Shown here: positions 1 through 10,569 of the stretch, one piece after another | Numbering within the stretch: the first letter of the stretch is position 1 | Layout: the number at the start of each line of letters is the position of its first letter | NCBI GenBank assembly: GCA_002633005.1 | Contig: NMRA01000423.1 | Span: 130,106-194,105 of the forward strand | From: Phoronis australis | Lineage: Eukaryota > Phoronida > Phoronidae | Length of the DNA: 64,000 bases | Direction of reading: 5' to 3' | Position numbers and translations under genes: made by a program | The notes under the pieces: generated by a model | The model's database searches: none | What the model was told of the DNA's origin: nothing | What the model saw: the letters and a program-made list of their open reading frames with translations, nothing else

Positions 1-3000
1 TCCTCCATCTTACGGGGGTCAAAGCTGTAGAGGCACTTATCAAGAATTCAGAAACTGTTCCACAACCACGTGCCCAGTCAATGGACAGTGGTCAGAATGG
101 GGTGATTTCACTGAGTGTTCAGCACCCTGCGGAGGAGGGACCAAAACTCGGTTAAGGCGGTGTGACAACCCAACGCCAATTCACGGAGGAGAGTACTGCA
201 ACGGAACATCGTATGTAACTATAATCTGCAATAATTTCAGTTGTTCCGTCGGCGGTGAGTGGTCCGACTGGACCACGTGGAGCACGTGCTCAATGACTTG
301 CAATGGCGGTCAGCAGAACAGAAAAAGATTTTGTAACAACCCTTTACCTGCACACGGCAGTCAGAATTGCTCCGGGATAAGTAACCAAACAAGATCTTGT
401 GGGGATAACAGATGTCGAATTAATGGCCATTGGTCCGATTGGAGGAACTGGACTCTCTGTACCAGATCATGTGGTGGAGGCGAAAGGACTCGTACTAGGC
501 AATGTAACAATCCAGAACCGCTTTTTGGCGGGTCTTTTTGCGAAGGCAAATCGTTTCAGCATCAACTGTGTAACAACGTCTCTTGTCCTGTTGATGGCAG
601 GTGGTCTGATTGGTCAAACTGGTCACATTGTTCAAAATCTTGCGATGGTGGCTTTCAGAACCGCACAAGGACGTGCAGTGATCCATTCCCAACTAAAAGT
701 GGACAAAACTGCTCTGGTGAAAGCGTTGAAACACGACCCTGCAACCCTTTCTCATGCCCAGTAAATGGCGGTTGGTCTGCATGGGAGAAATGGACTTTCT
801 GTTCTGCAACTTGTGGTGGTGGACTAAAAGCTCGTTCCAGGATATGTAATAGCCCGATGCCAAGAGATGGAGGGAGATACTGTTTCGGCGAACCTTTACA
901 GATGGGACATTGTAACAACTTCAGTTGTCCGATAAACGGTCATTGGTCTGATTGGTCAAATTGGAGCACCTGCAACCAGTCTTGTGGTGTAGGTCGGAGA
1001 AACCGTTCGAGGACTTGCACAAATCCACCGCCGGCACATGGGGGTAGCAATTGCTCTGAATCAAGTATACAATATGAAGCCTGCAATGTATTTGAGTGTC
1101 CAGTCGACGGAGCTTGGTCACCGTGGTCAGCATGGGCTCCGTGTTCCAGAAGTTGCGGCAACGGTTCTCAAATACAAAAACGAGAGTGCAAGAACCCGGC
1201 ACCCCAACAAGGTGGCAAATACTGTGCAAACTCATCGTATGCTATACGTCGCTGCAATCTTGATCCGTGCCCCATTCATGGAGACTGGACCATTTGGTCG
1301 GTTTGGTCTTTGTGTTCAAGGTCATGTGGTGGAGGACACCATAACCGTTCACGATCATGCACGAGTCCAACACCAGAATTCGGCGGTCGGAACTGCTCTG
1401 GAGAGAGTTACCAACTTGAGATATGTAATAACGACAGTTGCCCAGTAAACGGCAATTGGTCTTCCTGGGGAAACTGGTCTAGATGCACAAAGCCGTGTGG
1501 TGGCGGTCATCAGTCAAGAACAAGAATCTGTAGCAGCCCACCACCAGCATATGGTGGCAATTACTGCCAAGGTAACTCTTTTGAATTACGAAACTGCAGT
1601 GTACAGAATTGCCCAGTACACGGTGGATGGTCCCTATGGACAGACTGGTCTGAGTGTCCAGCAACATGTGGTGATGCTGTAAGAATTAGGACAAGAAAAT
1701 GTAATAGCCCTTTACCTTCGTTTGGTGGTCTTGGATGCTCAGGAAACAATACAGAAACTTTGTTGTGTAACGAGTCTTCAAATTGTCTACGCGATGGACA
1801 ATGGACGCACTGGAGCAATTGGTCAATATGTTCTAAGTCCTGCGGGGGTGGACAGCAAGTTCGACTAAGGTCTTGCGACAACCCAAAACCATCTTTTGGC
1901 GGACAATACTGCGAGGGCAAAGAATTTGAAGAACGAATATGCAACAGGGAAGAGTGTTTGGTGGACGGCATCTGGTCTTCTTGGAGTAATTGGGGTATCT
2001 GCTCGAATTCCTGTGGTGGAGGGAAAAAGTTACGTGTTCGGAGGTGTAACAATCCTTCTCCTGCCCACGGTGGTCGTAATTGCTCTGGTGCAAAACGTGA
2101 GACAAGGAATTGCAATACACCAGATTGTCCAGTAGACGGTTCATGGTCTGTGTGGCACAGTTGGAGCACGTGCTCGAGGTCATGCGGTGTAGGTCAACAG
2201 GTACGTTCCCGAATGTGCAATAACCCGCAACCTATTTCTGGTGGTCAGTTTTGCTTAGGGACTTCATTTGAATTGCGAGAATGTAACGTGACATCATGTC
2301 CGCTGAATGGTTTTTGGTCGCCGTGGAGCGTATGGAACGAGTGCTCTCAAACCTGCGGGGGTGGTCATCAGCAGCGGTCACGTGTTTGCAATAATCCGTT
2401 ACCATTGTTCGGTGGAGAAAAATGCTCAGGCTTCGAAACTGAAAGGCGTTTATGTAATGGTTATTTCTGCCCTGTCGATGGAAATTGGACTAAATGGTCA
2501 AGGTGGGAGCCATGTTCCTTTTCACAGTCGAACTATTTTCAGAGCAGATTTCGGAGTTGTTCAAATCCAGTCCCTGCTTTTGGCGGATCGATGTGCTCAG
2601 GAAACTCAACTGAAATACTCGCCTGTAACGCGTCCAACAACGAAACTCCGTGCGAAAGGTGGTCTGCATGGCGGGTGTCACACACGTGTTCAAAAGACTG
2701 TTTGTATCGCCGACAACGTGTCTGTGAAAGATGCAGAAATACCCACGGGAACACGTGCAAACTAACGGAAACGCAGTCGCAGTTGTGTAGTCCTAAATTG
2801 TACAACTGTAAACCTGAGGAACTAGAGTCTTTGGACAAAGAAAAAACTAAAGTTGGAAAAACTGGAGCGGATAAACAAATTGCAGGTATGCCGTCGTAGC
2901 ATTTTAATAAAATGACAAATTAGTTGCATGCAAGAAAAATTGTCTCAGACAAAGACATAAGTGGAGGGTTACTCTTCCATTATTCCTTCTCCACTCATCT

Positions 3001-5066
3001 CTCGATTTCAAATTGAACATTATTTGCACGAATCTTGACGTGGCACTAAAATGATATTCATCATCTAAGCTTTTATTGAGCACTCTTAATTCAATTAACA
3101 GTGTTTGGTGTCTTGTCCCCGTCGCCATCTTTGCTTCGAGGAACTAAATGTTTCCAACTTACTCTCTTGAAACTGCCAAACTTTAAAGGAAACCACAAAC
3201 GTGAAATATGCCGCTCGAAGTTGGCAAAGTTTCCTTCATTCCAGCACTTGCTTTCCATCAGTGACACAGACTTCCCAGCAAATTCTTTTAGAACGATAAT
3301 TCATCTGCTAAAAACAATGACATCAAAAAGTCCCGTTCATTCTGACTGCCAACGTTTCTTGCTGAAAGCCTTGGATACCTGAAAATCATAGACTCTGTTC
3401 TTAAGCTTGGAACAAGTTTGTAGACACTGGATTCACGTGCGGGAACGGGAACATTTGTGCAAAGTTACTTATTCTCATCATTTTTGCGAAAAATCCTATT
3501 TTATTAGACACAATATCGGGCTCTGAAATGTGGCTATTTACTTAAGGCAGAAATTTTGTCATACACTCAACAAATACTTCCAAAAATTTATTTAATGAAT
3601 AAAACTGCAAATTTTTGTGAGAGTAGAAAACTAGTAGAATTTGTTTTTTGATGCTATACCTACCTGCCATTAATTGGATCGTGTGACCATATTTAAGTAA
3701 AATTTACCAAAAAGAGGAATATACATTGATTTGATAACACTAATATCATAAAGAAGTTTTATTTGATATTAATGTTCAAAGTTTAAACCCAAAAACACTG
3801 TAAAAGTTTCAAAATCATCATGTTCTTCTCATTTGAAATGTCCAAACATAAAGAAGTCCTATTTTGATAGCCTCGTGTTCAAAAGTGGAAACTTAAAAAA
3901 GCAAGTCCTAACAAAGTTTTGAAGAACTGTATATAAAGCATAGTATCTAAAAGTTGCAAAAGAATACAATCAGCCAGTTCCAGGAAACGATATTCCAAAT
4001 TCTGACAAATTTGGAATGTTTGCATAGACCCGCATATCCTTAAGTCACTTTTAATGAAACAGACCTCCAGACACGCAAGTACAATGACTGTCGACCACAC
4101 AATCAATTTTTGGGACCTCCAATTATTTTGCAATATTGTGTGTTATGGATTGAATAGTTTGTCCAAAAGACGTTTAACCAACTGCAACCTTTTATACAAC
4201 TCATTTAGGCTGTACTTTATTGTGCTTTTACATGATAACCTTAACTAGTTCAATGGTTTCTTTGCAGGGAGTTCATTTCGCCTGCCCTATTTGCTGATTC
4301 CTGTCGGTGTGGTTGTGCTGATCGCAGTTGTGGCCATTGTTGTTGCCGTGATTGTGTACAGGCAGAGAAGGTACGGTACATGTGCTTATGCGTTGTGCTT
4401 GAACTCGAACACTGTTGGCACAGTGTTATCTTACTAATCCACTGTATCACAATACCTGGACAATGCCAGGGAACATCGGGTACCCTAGACAATGCCTGTA
4501 GTGCCTACTGATGGCGCGATGTGTCATAAAAGAGTCTACATGGGCGGCGTACCATAGGGGGCTGGGGGTGCTATAGCCACACTTTTTTCAGTGCTGTGTC
4601 GCCCATTGTCTCTGGACGCCTACCAAACAAAACTAAGTCACCCGCCGATTTCTGATTGGTCAAAATACCTAGTAGTACCCTAATAGATAGTAAATCATGG
4701 ACGCGATCCCCATCCCTACCCGGACTACAAACCAATAATTGAAAACACAAATATATTAAAAAACAGTGAGACATGACTTTACAAGTCTCGTTCAAGTCTG
4801 CAAATCTCATTATCGATACAGACAGGCGTTACAGGCCACTGCTTGAGCAGTTAATCTAATCAGTTGTCGTCACTCATTGTTCTTACGAATCTTGTTGCCT
4901 AAAGTCTGTAGAGTTAAAACATTCATTCACTGTGATTTACATTCCTAAAAAATTCCCTGTAATGACTTTAAATTTCAGGCAAGCTCTACAATTTAACCAC
5001 AATGGAAACTCCAGAAACACCATTCCGATGTCTGAGCAAACAGAAGCCCTTGGTTTTAAAGAATGA
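1..5066 (+). CDS. TSP1-repeat array, type I transmembrane protein (5' partial)
   Basis: Open from the first complete codon (base 2) to a splice donor at 2885/2886, then exon 4268-4370, then exon 4979-5066 ending in TGA. Phases 1 and 2 join exactly, giving 1024 residues in the window. The large exon encodes the tail of one TSP1 repeat, 14 canonical repeats of about 57 residues (WSxWSxWSxCSxSCGGG, then CNNPxPxxGG and CPVNG) and two degenerate repeats near the end that lack the usual CSxSCG block. A charged juxtamembrane stretch (around KEKTKVGKTGADK) follows. The second exon encodes a strongly hydrophobic helix (around IPVGVVVLIAVVAIVVAVIV) followed by RQRR, and the third a short tail ending ALGFKE. 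Known for TSP1: WxxW tryptophans can be C-mannosylated and CxxS/TCxxG O-fucosylated, and repeats bind glycans or proteins. Inferred role: cell-surface adhesion or recognition. The start and signal peptide lie upstream. Properdin-like or coadhesin-like names are possible, but I do not assign one. Confidence 0.9.
2886..4267 (+). other. Intron of the TSP1-array gene, no gene seen
   Basis: AT-rich intron with donor gtatgc and acceptor tttctttgcag. I see only short spurious open frames and no recognisable repeat. Confidence 0.7.
4539..4609. repeat. GC-rich hairpin-type dispersed repeat, copy 1
   Basis: Begins catgggcggcgtaccatagg and ends cagtgctgtgtcgcccattg, so its ends are imperfect inverted repeats. 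It lies in the last intron of the TSP1-array gene. Related sequences occur at 9482-9518 and 45891-46029. Confidence 0.5.
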
Positions 5067-5287
5067 GGAAACAAGAATGAAATTAAACTCAGGAATCTGA
5101 CCATTAGTGCATTGGGTAATCAATTAAATAATCAAACGTTCTCTCTTATGAGGATTATATTATTTGTCTTTCCTTCACGATAAGTGCCGACTTCAGGTAA
5201 TGTTTCTATAAGGCCGCAATATCCAGGTGTGGTTCAAGATTGTATGATCTGTACATTTTTCATTGCTTGTCTTAGCAACTATTACGC

Positions 5288-6599
5288 TTAAAGGCGAAGG
5301 CAACCTTTTTTCATGTCATTTTAGCAAAAATAAGGTTCGTTGACTATCCCAGACATATTTTTCACTTATTTACTGCTTTTCGCAATTTAATTAATTACTC
5401 GTCGTCTACTCCGAAGTGACGTTTTGGGAGGCAAGAATTTCGCGCCAATTTCTTTTCATATAGCCCGACTGTGAGAGCAGTCGAGTCAGTCATTGTTCTA
5501 CCTCGGTTGTGATAAGTTCGGTGGTCGTTTGCTTTTGATTACGAGTCAGTCAACATGCCATGCTGTTGCTGCGTACTGGGATGTATTCATTATCGTCTCA
5601 CGTACAGAGGAAGAACTGTCCCACTTGCCCGAGTGTCCCGCGACACACTCCCACTGGAGGGTGATCTGAGCACCCAAACTATTTACATCCCGTCGTGTGA
5701 CTCCCTCGCCACACACCTGGCACCTTCTAAATTGCTCCAATACAAGTCCGCAATAAACTTATCAAACTTAGGCTCACCGATCTGTTCCTTGGATGACGAA
5801 CTCTCCTCTTCACTGGGTGTCGAACTGGGCCTGTATTCACTCCCACTACTCAACATCGCTGCAGGGCTGCTTACAGGCTCTGGGCTAGAGACAACAGCAC
5901 AGGGCGAATCACTGCTAGTTCCCGGAATTGCACGCAATGGGGTACGTTCGAAGGCACGGGTGACAGTAGATGAAGTGGCCACAGCTCGATCGCGAGGCTT
6001 CTCGCTTCAAAAACGCACTTCTAGGGGTTGGCGACGGGGCACTGCCGGGAATAACAGTGGCGGTATGGTACCTTTCTTCAGGCGTTGTTTCGCAGGGACG
6101 TTCATCAATTCAGAGTACATATCTCTGTCGTAATCTGACGGCAGAAAATTCTTGCCACACACTCGGTATCCCTCCACTGCTTTGAACGTTGCCTGGACGG
6201 GTAGCGCTGCGTTCTTCACATGAACGAGCTAGCCAAGTACGGCGAAGTGTGTCATCCTTCGGAAAGCGACGCAAGGTACCCAAAGCGCGTGTGAGACGAT
6301 AATGAGTACATCCCGGCGCGTAGCAACAGCGTGGCATGTTGACTGACTTGTAAGCAAAAGCAAACGACGACCGAACTCATCACAACCGAGGTAGAACAAT
6401 GACTGACTCGACAGCTCTCACAGGCAGACTATAATGAAAAGAAATTGGCGCGAAACTCTTGCCTCCCAAAACGTCACTTCCGGAGTAGAGAAATTAATCA
6501 AATTACGAAAAGCTGTAATTGAGTGAAAAATGTCTGGGATAATCAAAGAAACTTATTTTTGCTAAAAGTGACATGAAAAAAGGTTGTCTTCGTCTTTAA
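5288..6599. mobile_element. TTAA-flanked foldback DNA transposon with THAP-coding arms
   Basis: TTAA at 5288-5291 and 6596-6599 bounds a 1304-bp element. Its left arm (5292 to about 5605) and right arm (about 6286-6595) are inverted copies, beginning AGGCGAAGGCAACC and AGACGAAGACAACC, with only scattered differences (I judge 85-90 percent identity by eye). Both arms contain the ATG and first codons of the same THAP-type reading frame, so the arms are not simple terminal repeats but include the start of the gene. TTAA target duplications are typical of piggyBac and Kolobok superfamilies, and THAP domains occur in several transposase-linked proteins. No complete transposase is visible, so this copy is non-autonomous. 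Superfamily assignment is inference. Confidence 0.8.
5683..6337 (-). pseudogene. Broken THAP zinc-finger reading frame inside the foldback element
   Basis: On the minus strand from ATG at 6337 the frame begins MPRCCYAPGC and contains RRFPKDDTLRRTWLARS, the start of a THAP domain (C2CH DNA-binding zinc finger). A frameshift near 6220-6240 moves the rest to another frame (6219-6007): RVCGKNFLPSDYDRDMYSEL, then RLKKGTIP, the usual THAP second half. The CxxH zinc pair reads CGKN, so the histidine ligand is lost. A third segment (5982-5683) is serine- and glutamate-rich with a FDKFIADLYW patch, as seen downstream of THAP domains in such proteins. The plus-strand frame at 5555 starts MPCCCCVLGC and is the inverted copy of the same N-terminus. 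It is not functional as read. Confidence 0.75.
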
Positions 6600-9480
6600 G
6601 TGCTTTGGTTTTTGTATGCCGTACTTTATGGTATTTTGGAATGGCCATTTTCCATAAAACCAACTGAAACACCACCTCAACTGTTTACTGTAACTCAAAA
6701 CCAATGTGGTGATCAGACAATTTATTTGTACTGCAAGGAGACAGTATGATGGTCAACCTCGAAATTTGAGCACGGTTACATCAATGTTCATGAAAAGTGA
6801 TGTTAGCAAACTGCCCCTTAATTAGCAATTTCTCAAATACGCGCTAGGTGTCAATCAATTCAAGTTCCAGGCCCTCTGTTGCTAAGAAAAGCTTAAGCAA
6901 TGTTTCCTCGGCAGACCTTGAATGTATTACACAAGAAAGTACTCGTAAGTGTTAAACAGAAGTTATCAGAGTGTGAAACTTAGTTTTGAAAATACTGTCT
7001 TTAGAAAGTGGCTGATTTTAACTCGCTGAACTGGGGCCACACCCAGAGAATTCTAATAAATATTTACAAACAGCATGGCACGCTTCGCCGGAGTAATACT
7101 CTAAATTTCTTGGGATGTGATTGGTCAGTCTTCCGAGTCGAGTCTCGGGGAAATGCTTAAGCGTCTTGAATTCCCTGAACATTTTTAGAGGGATTGAAGA
7201 AGCAGTGTGTAGAAAATGGCCTTCTATAGATTAGAAGGAAATGTCGTTTTTAGCATTCTCGTCAGCGTCTCGTTGTGATGTACAATGTAATATAGCTAAA
7301 AAATTTCTGACTGTGTGTTTTAATACCATACAGTAGTGTGCATATTAGACAATAAACTACTTATTTAGCTCAGGAACTACTTCGTGTTTTATTCACTGTG
7401 GTAGTTGGCGACGTGGTGGTTCAAAACGACATTGAACATAGACCATTCTGACCTGGAAGATAAGTGGAAAAAGCTAGATGCCACGAAGGTAACTGCATTA
7501 TGGCAGACCTCACAAATAAAATGTGACCAGCGTTATCGTGCAGTTATGGAACATTTAAGCAGGCGCGCTAAGTGGAGATCTTGCCTCAGTTAGGTAACCG
7601 TCACTGACCAGTCTCGTGAACCGGGCATTCGCAAACAAGTTGTCGTCAAGTTAATTTTGTGTTCCAGCGAGAGCACTGTACGTCTAGAGCTGATTATCTC
7701 TGCGACAGTGTGATGGTTAAAATAAGTTCCTTCTCCGCTAGAGTCCTCATGTAGTGTACAAAATACTGCAAATTTCAATGCCATGCCTCCAGTCCTGTGT
7801 TTTGTAGACCTTCTTACGAGAAGACTTCGCAAGATGTTGCCATGTATCGCAATCAAAGTAGGTGATCATACTAGTTTATTGAGGGAGATTCTTGCGTCTA
7901 CGAAACTTTTTCCGGAGTTTCAGTCTGCTGCAGACAGCACTGCGCATGCCCCAAAAATCCTGAGGTCGCGAAACTTTACACCGCCAGAATAACGTTCAAT
8001 GGAATAATAGCAGTACACTCCGGACGTGTAACGGACGTGTATGCATTGGTGCATGTTCAAAATTTAACGTTTTCCTATTGTCTACGGAGGCTTAAACGCC
8101 TATCAGTGTCTTCAGCACACGCTTTCAAGCACTGGGGGTGAAGATTATAGGAAGACACATCTCGGTTTTACGTTCTACAACACATCATCAATGAATGGAG
8201 GGTTGTTTCCCACCGTTTTTGTCTTGGAAGGAGTACAACGTCACAAATAGGAGGAAGTTGAAGTCCTTAGTTACATGTATGATTCGTGGAATGCCTTTTG
8301 ATTTCATTAAACATGTCTTCCTAAACCCTTCTGTAATACCAGTTTTCTTCTTCAATTAAGATGTTGGTGTGTTCTCTGCATGCAGCGTGTACAGTGGCAC
8401 CTATAGTGGTACCTTACATGTACTTCATATAGGGTGCAGTTTCAAAACGTCCACAAAAGCTAGCACGCAGCCTCCGAGTAAGTGAATAATTAACCTGCAT
8501 ATCAACAGTTGTTCGGAGCTTTTTCATCAAAACTTCTGTCTTTGTTTTCGTGTCTATACATGTAAACATCTTCGAGGCAAATGACCGTAAACTTCGCTGT
8601 TGAAACAGGTGACCTAAAGGTGCCGACTTTCTACCAAGCTCACTTTGCCCGCTCAATTTGGCGGCCTTCAGGTCGCCAATACGACTTCAGATTGTGTTTG
8701 GTGACCTGGGAAAATTCCAAGTCCCCACGAGGTCGCCACTGCGAGTATCAAAATCAGACAATAATGCCCTTTAAATTCGTTTCAAGGTTCGTGTTGACTT
8801 CCCAACTTTCTGCTCTCCTAGATGTATTACGTTTGATTCACAATTGTTTCGTTTAGTTCGTGAATTCAGCACATTTGCCACCACGTTTAAATTACAGCAA
8901 AACAGACAGAAGTCGGAATTGTTCGGCAAAATCTGGCAAGATTGGTTAAATTCGCGCCACCAGCCCACCTTGGATTTTTGCCAAGTCGCCAAATGCGACT
9001 TTGCGTTTAGCTATGCGTCGAGCGCTGAGAGTTCATGAATGATCACGGTCAAAAAGCAATACTTTGGAAGTTACCCAAACTAATTACCAGATTATCGGTT
9101 TTTCTAAGCGCGTTTATCCATATAAAAAGCGAGTTTGTACTTATATTTGCTGCAGATGTTTCCAAATAAATTGTTTTTTTTTTTAGACAAAGCGATGGAG
9201 TTATTCGGTTAATTTGTCAATTATTGCAAAATTTCAAGGTTTTCAAAAATAGGTTTACGGTTGAAATCAATGAAAAGTAAGCATAAAAACGAAATATTTC
9301 TGAATGGAAGACGACAGAGGAATGCAAGCTTCCTGTGCGAGCATGCCAGGCATTACTGGAAATGCTAAGCTAATCTTGCGCAGCAGGCCAGCGCTCGATT
9401 TCGATCGCAAATGCGCATTGCAGTGACGTCACTCCTCCAACGTGTTTCAGGTGCTTGCCTATTCTCATATACACTCAAGG
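6600..9480. other. Intergenic stretch, nothing recognised
   Basis: Between the 3' ends of the convergent TSP1-array and TSP1-FReD genes. Open frames here (for example 7405-7593 and 8581-8856) are short, show no conserved motif and have no supporting splice structure. The stretch 8600-9020 repeats ggtcgcca-type words and may be an old repeat. Confidence 0.5.
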
Positions 9481-9481
9481 A

Positions 9482-9518
9482 CATGGGCGGCGCACCGTAA
9501 GGGGCTGCGCCGCCCATG
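9482..9518. repeat. GC-rich hairpin, copy 2
   Basis: Perfect 13-bp stem (catgggcggcgca at 9482-9494 against 9506-9518) with an 11-base loop. The same GGGCGGCG core occurs at 4539 and 45891, so it is a dispersed element. Confidence 0.6.
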
Positions 9519-9639
9519 AAGGAGAGAAGTTTCCTTGGCATTTTACACCCGACTGGCGTCCTCGGCCATCTTGCACTGCACAATAATCTGCTAGTAAGAT
9601 TACATGTATAGCGCCAGATGGCGATTAAGTAAGGACCCT

Positions 9640-10090
9640 TGAAAATGCCCAAATTTGTCTAACTTCAGAACATCATATCTCAAAAATGACTGATCGGATT
9701 CTTGAGGAAGTTTCAGGTTTTATGTTTTACACACTGTTCTCCAAATAATTGTTAACACTTCTTTTTAAGATTTCAACGTTTGCATTAGGGGCTACCAAAA
9801 TAGAAATTTTATGATTGTTATGAAAAAACTGCGTAAAACAAAAGCGTACTGGTAATTTAGAAACGTGTAGAAGCGTTTTTGAGATTTTATCCTCCATATT
9901 CATACCAAATAAATTTTAGGAATGTTATGAACACCCTTGTTTTGCTATGAATGCCTAGTACAGTACTTTTATTTTTTAAATTTCATAAAAACACATAGCC
10001 ACTTGACCCAATTAGTGGACTTCTCAGTATATAAACGCAAATTCTACGCGCTTTGTATTTTCAGAAAATATATACTCTTAATCCACGCTC
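9640..10090 (+). repeat. Dispersed about 450-bp repeat family, copy 1
   Basis: Shares an ordered series of words with 19395-19830, 26862-27342 and 60628-61080: atatctc followed by aaatg or similar, tgatcggatt, a tatgaaactt-like word, a block ending tttgagattt, and a conserved tail around caaattct followed by gc. Highly diverged, with no coding potential, so an old family. It lies in the intergenic gap downstream of the TSP1-FReD gene. Confidence 0.55.
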
Positions 10091-10403
10091 ATTCGATATA
10101 ATAGTCAATATTCGGCATTTCCCGCACGGCATTATTTGTATGTATAAGTAGAGTTTGAGAAACGTTTTTGGCGCCAAATGGAACCTTCCCTTTTTGAATT
10201 TAACTGGAACTGTTTTTCAATTGGCCTAAAACCATGCAGGCGTATGCAGTGAAATTTAAAAATTCTTTTATCCACGGTAACCATTCACCAATAACTTTAT
10301 TGCATGCCCTATTTAAACAATCAATCAGCAAATTTAAAAAATAGACGTCACACGAACTTCATATCGAAGGACATGTGTCAATCAAGTTAGGTATCACCTT
10401 AAT

Positions 10404-10409
10404 TTTATT
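10404..10409 (-). terminator. Candidate polyadenylation signal of the TSP1-FReD gene
   Basis: Reads AATAAA on the minus strand, about 160 bases after the TAA stop at 10570. Nothing else supports it. Confidence 0.4.
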
Positions 10410-10569
10410 GCGGGTTAGAGGGAGGTGAGTAGGGAATCAGCGAGTTTTTCGGTGTGATGCGTAGATGGCAATCATTATTTTTCAGGTGGTAGGAAAACGA
10501 TCGATGTTTTGGTTACAATTATTACGTCAGTAAACGTTCATCAGACTACTCGAGGTACATGCGTGGTCA

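Noticed and set aside
361-2838. Several overlapping frames on both strands within the TSP1 exon
   Set aside because: Shadows of the repetitive TSP1 coding sequence; they contain no independent domain and overlap it entirely.
5555-6133. 192-residue plus-strand protein in the foldback element
   Set aside because: Its start is the inverted copy of the THAP gene start; the rest is antisense to the THAP frame and shows no domain.
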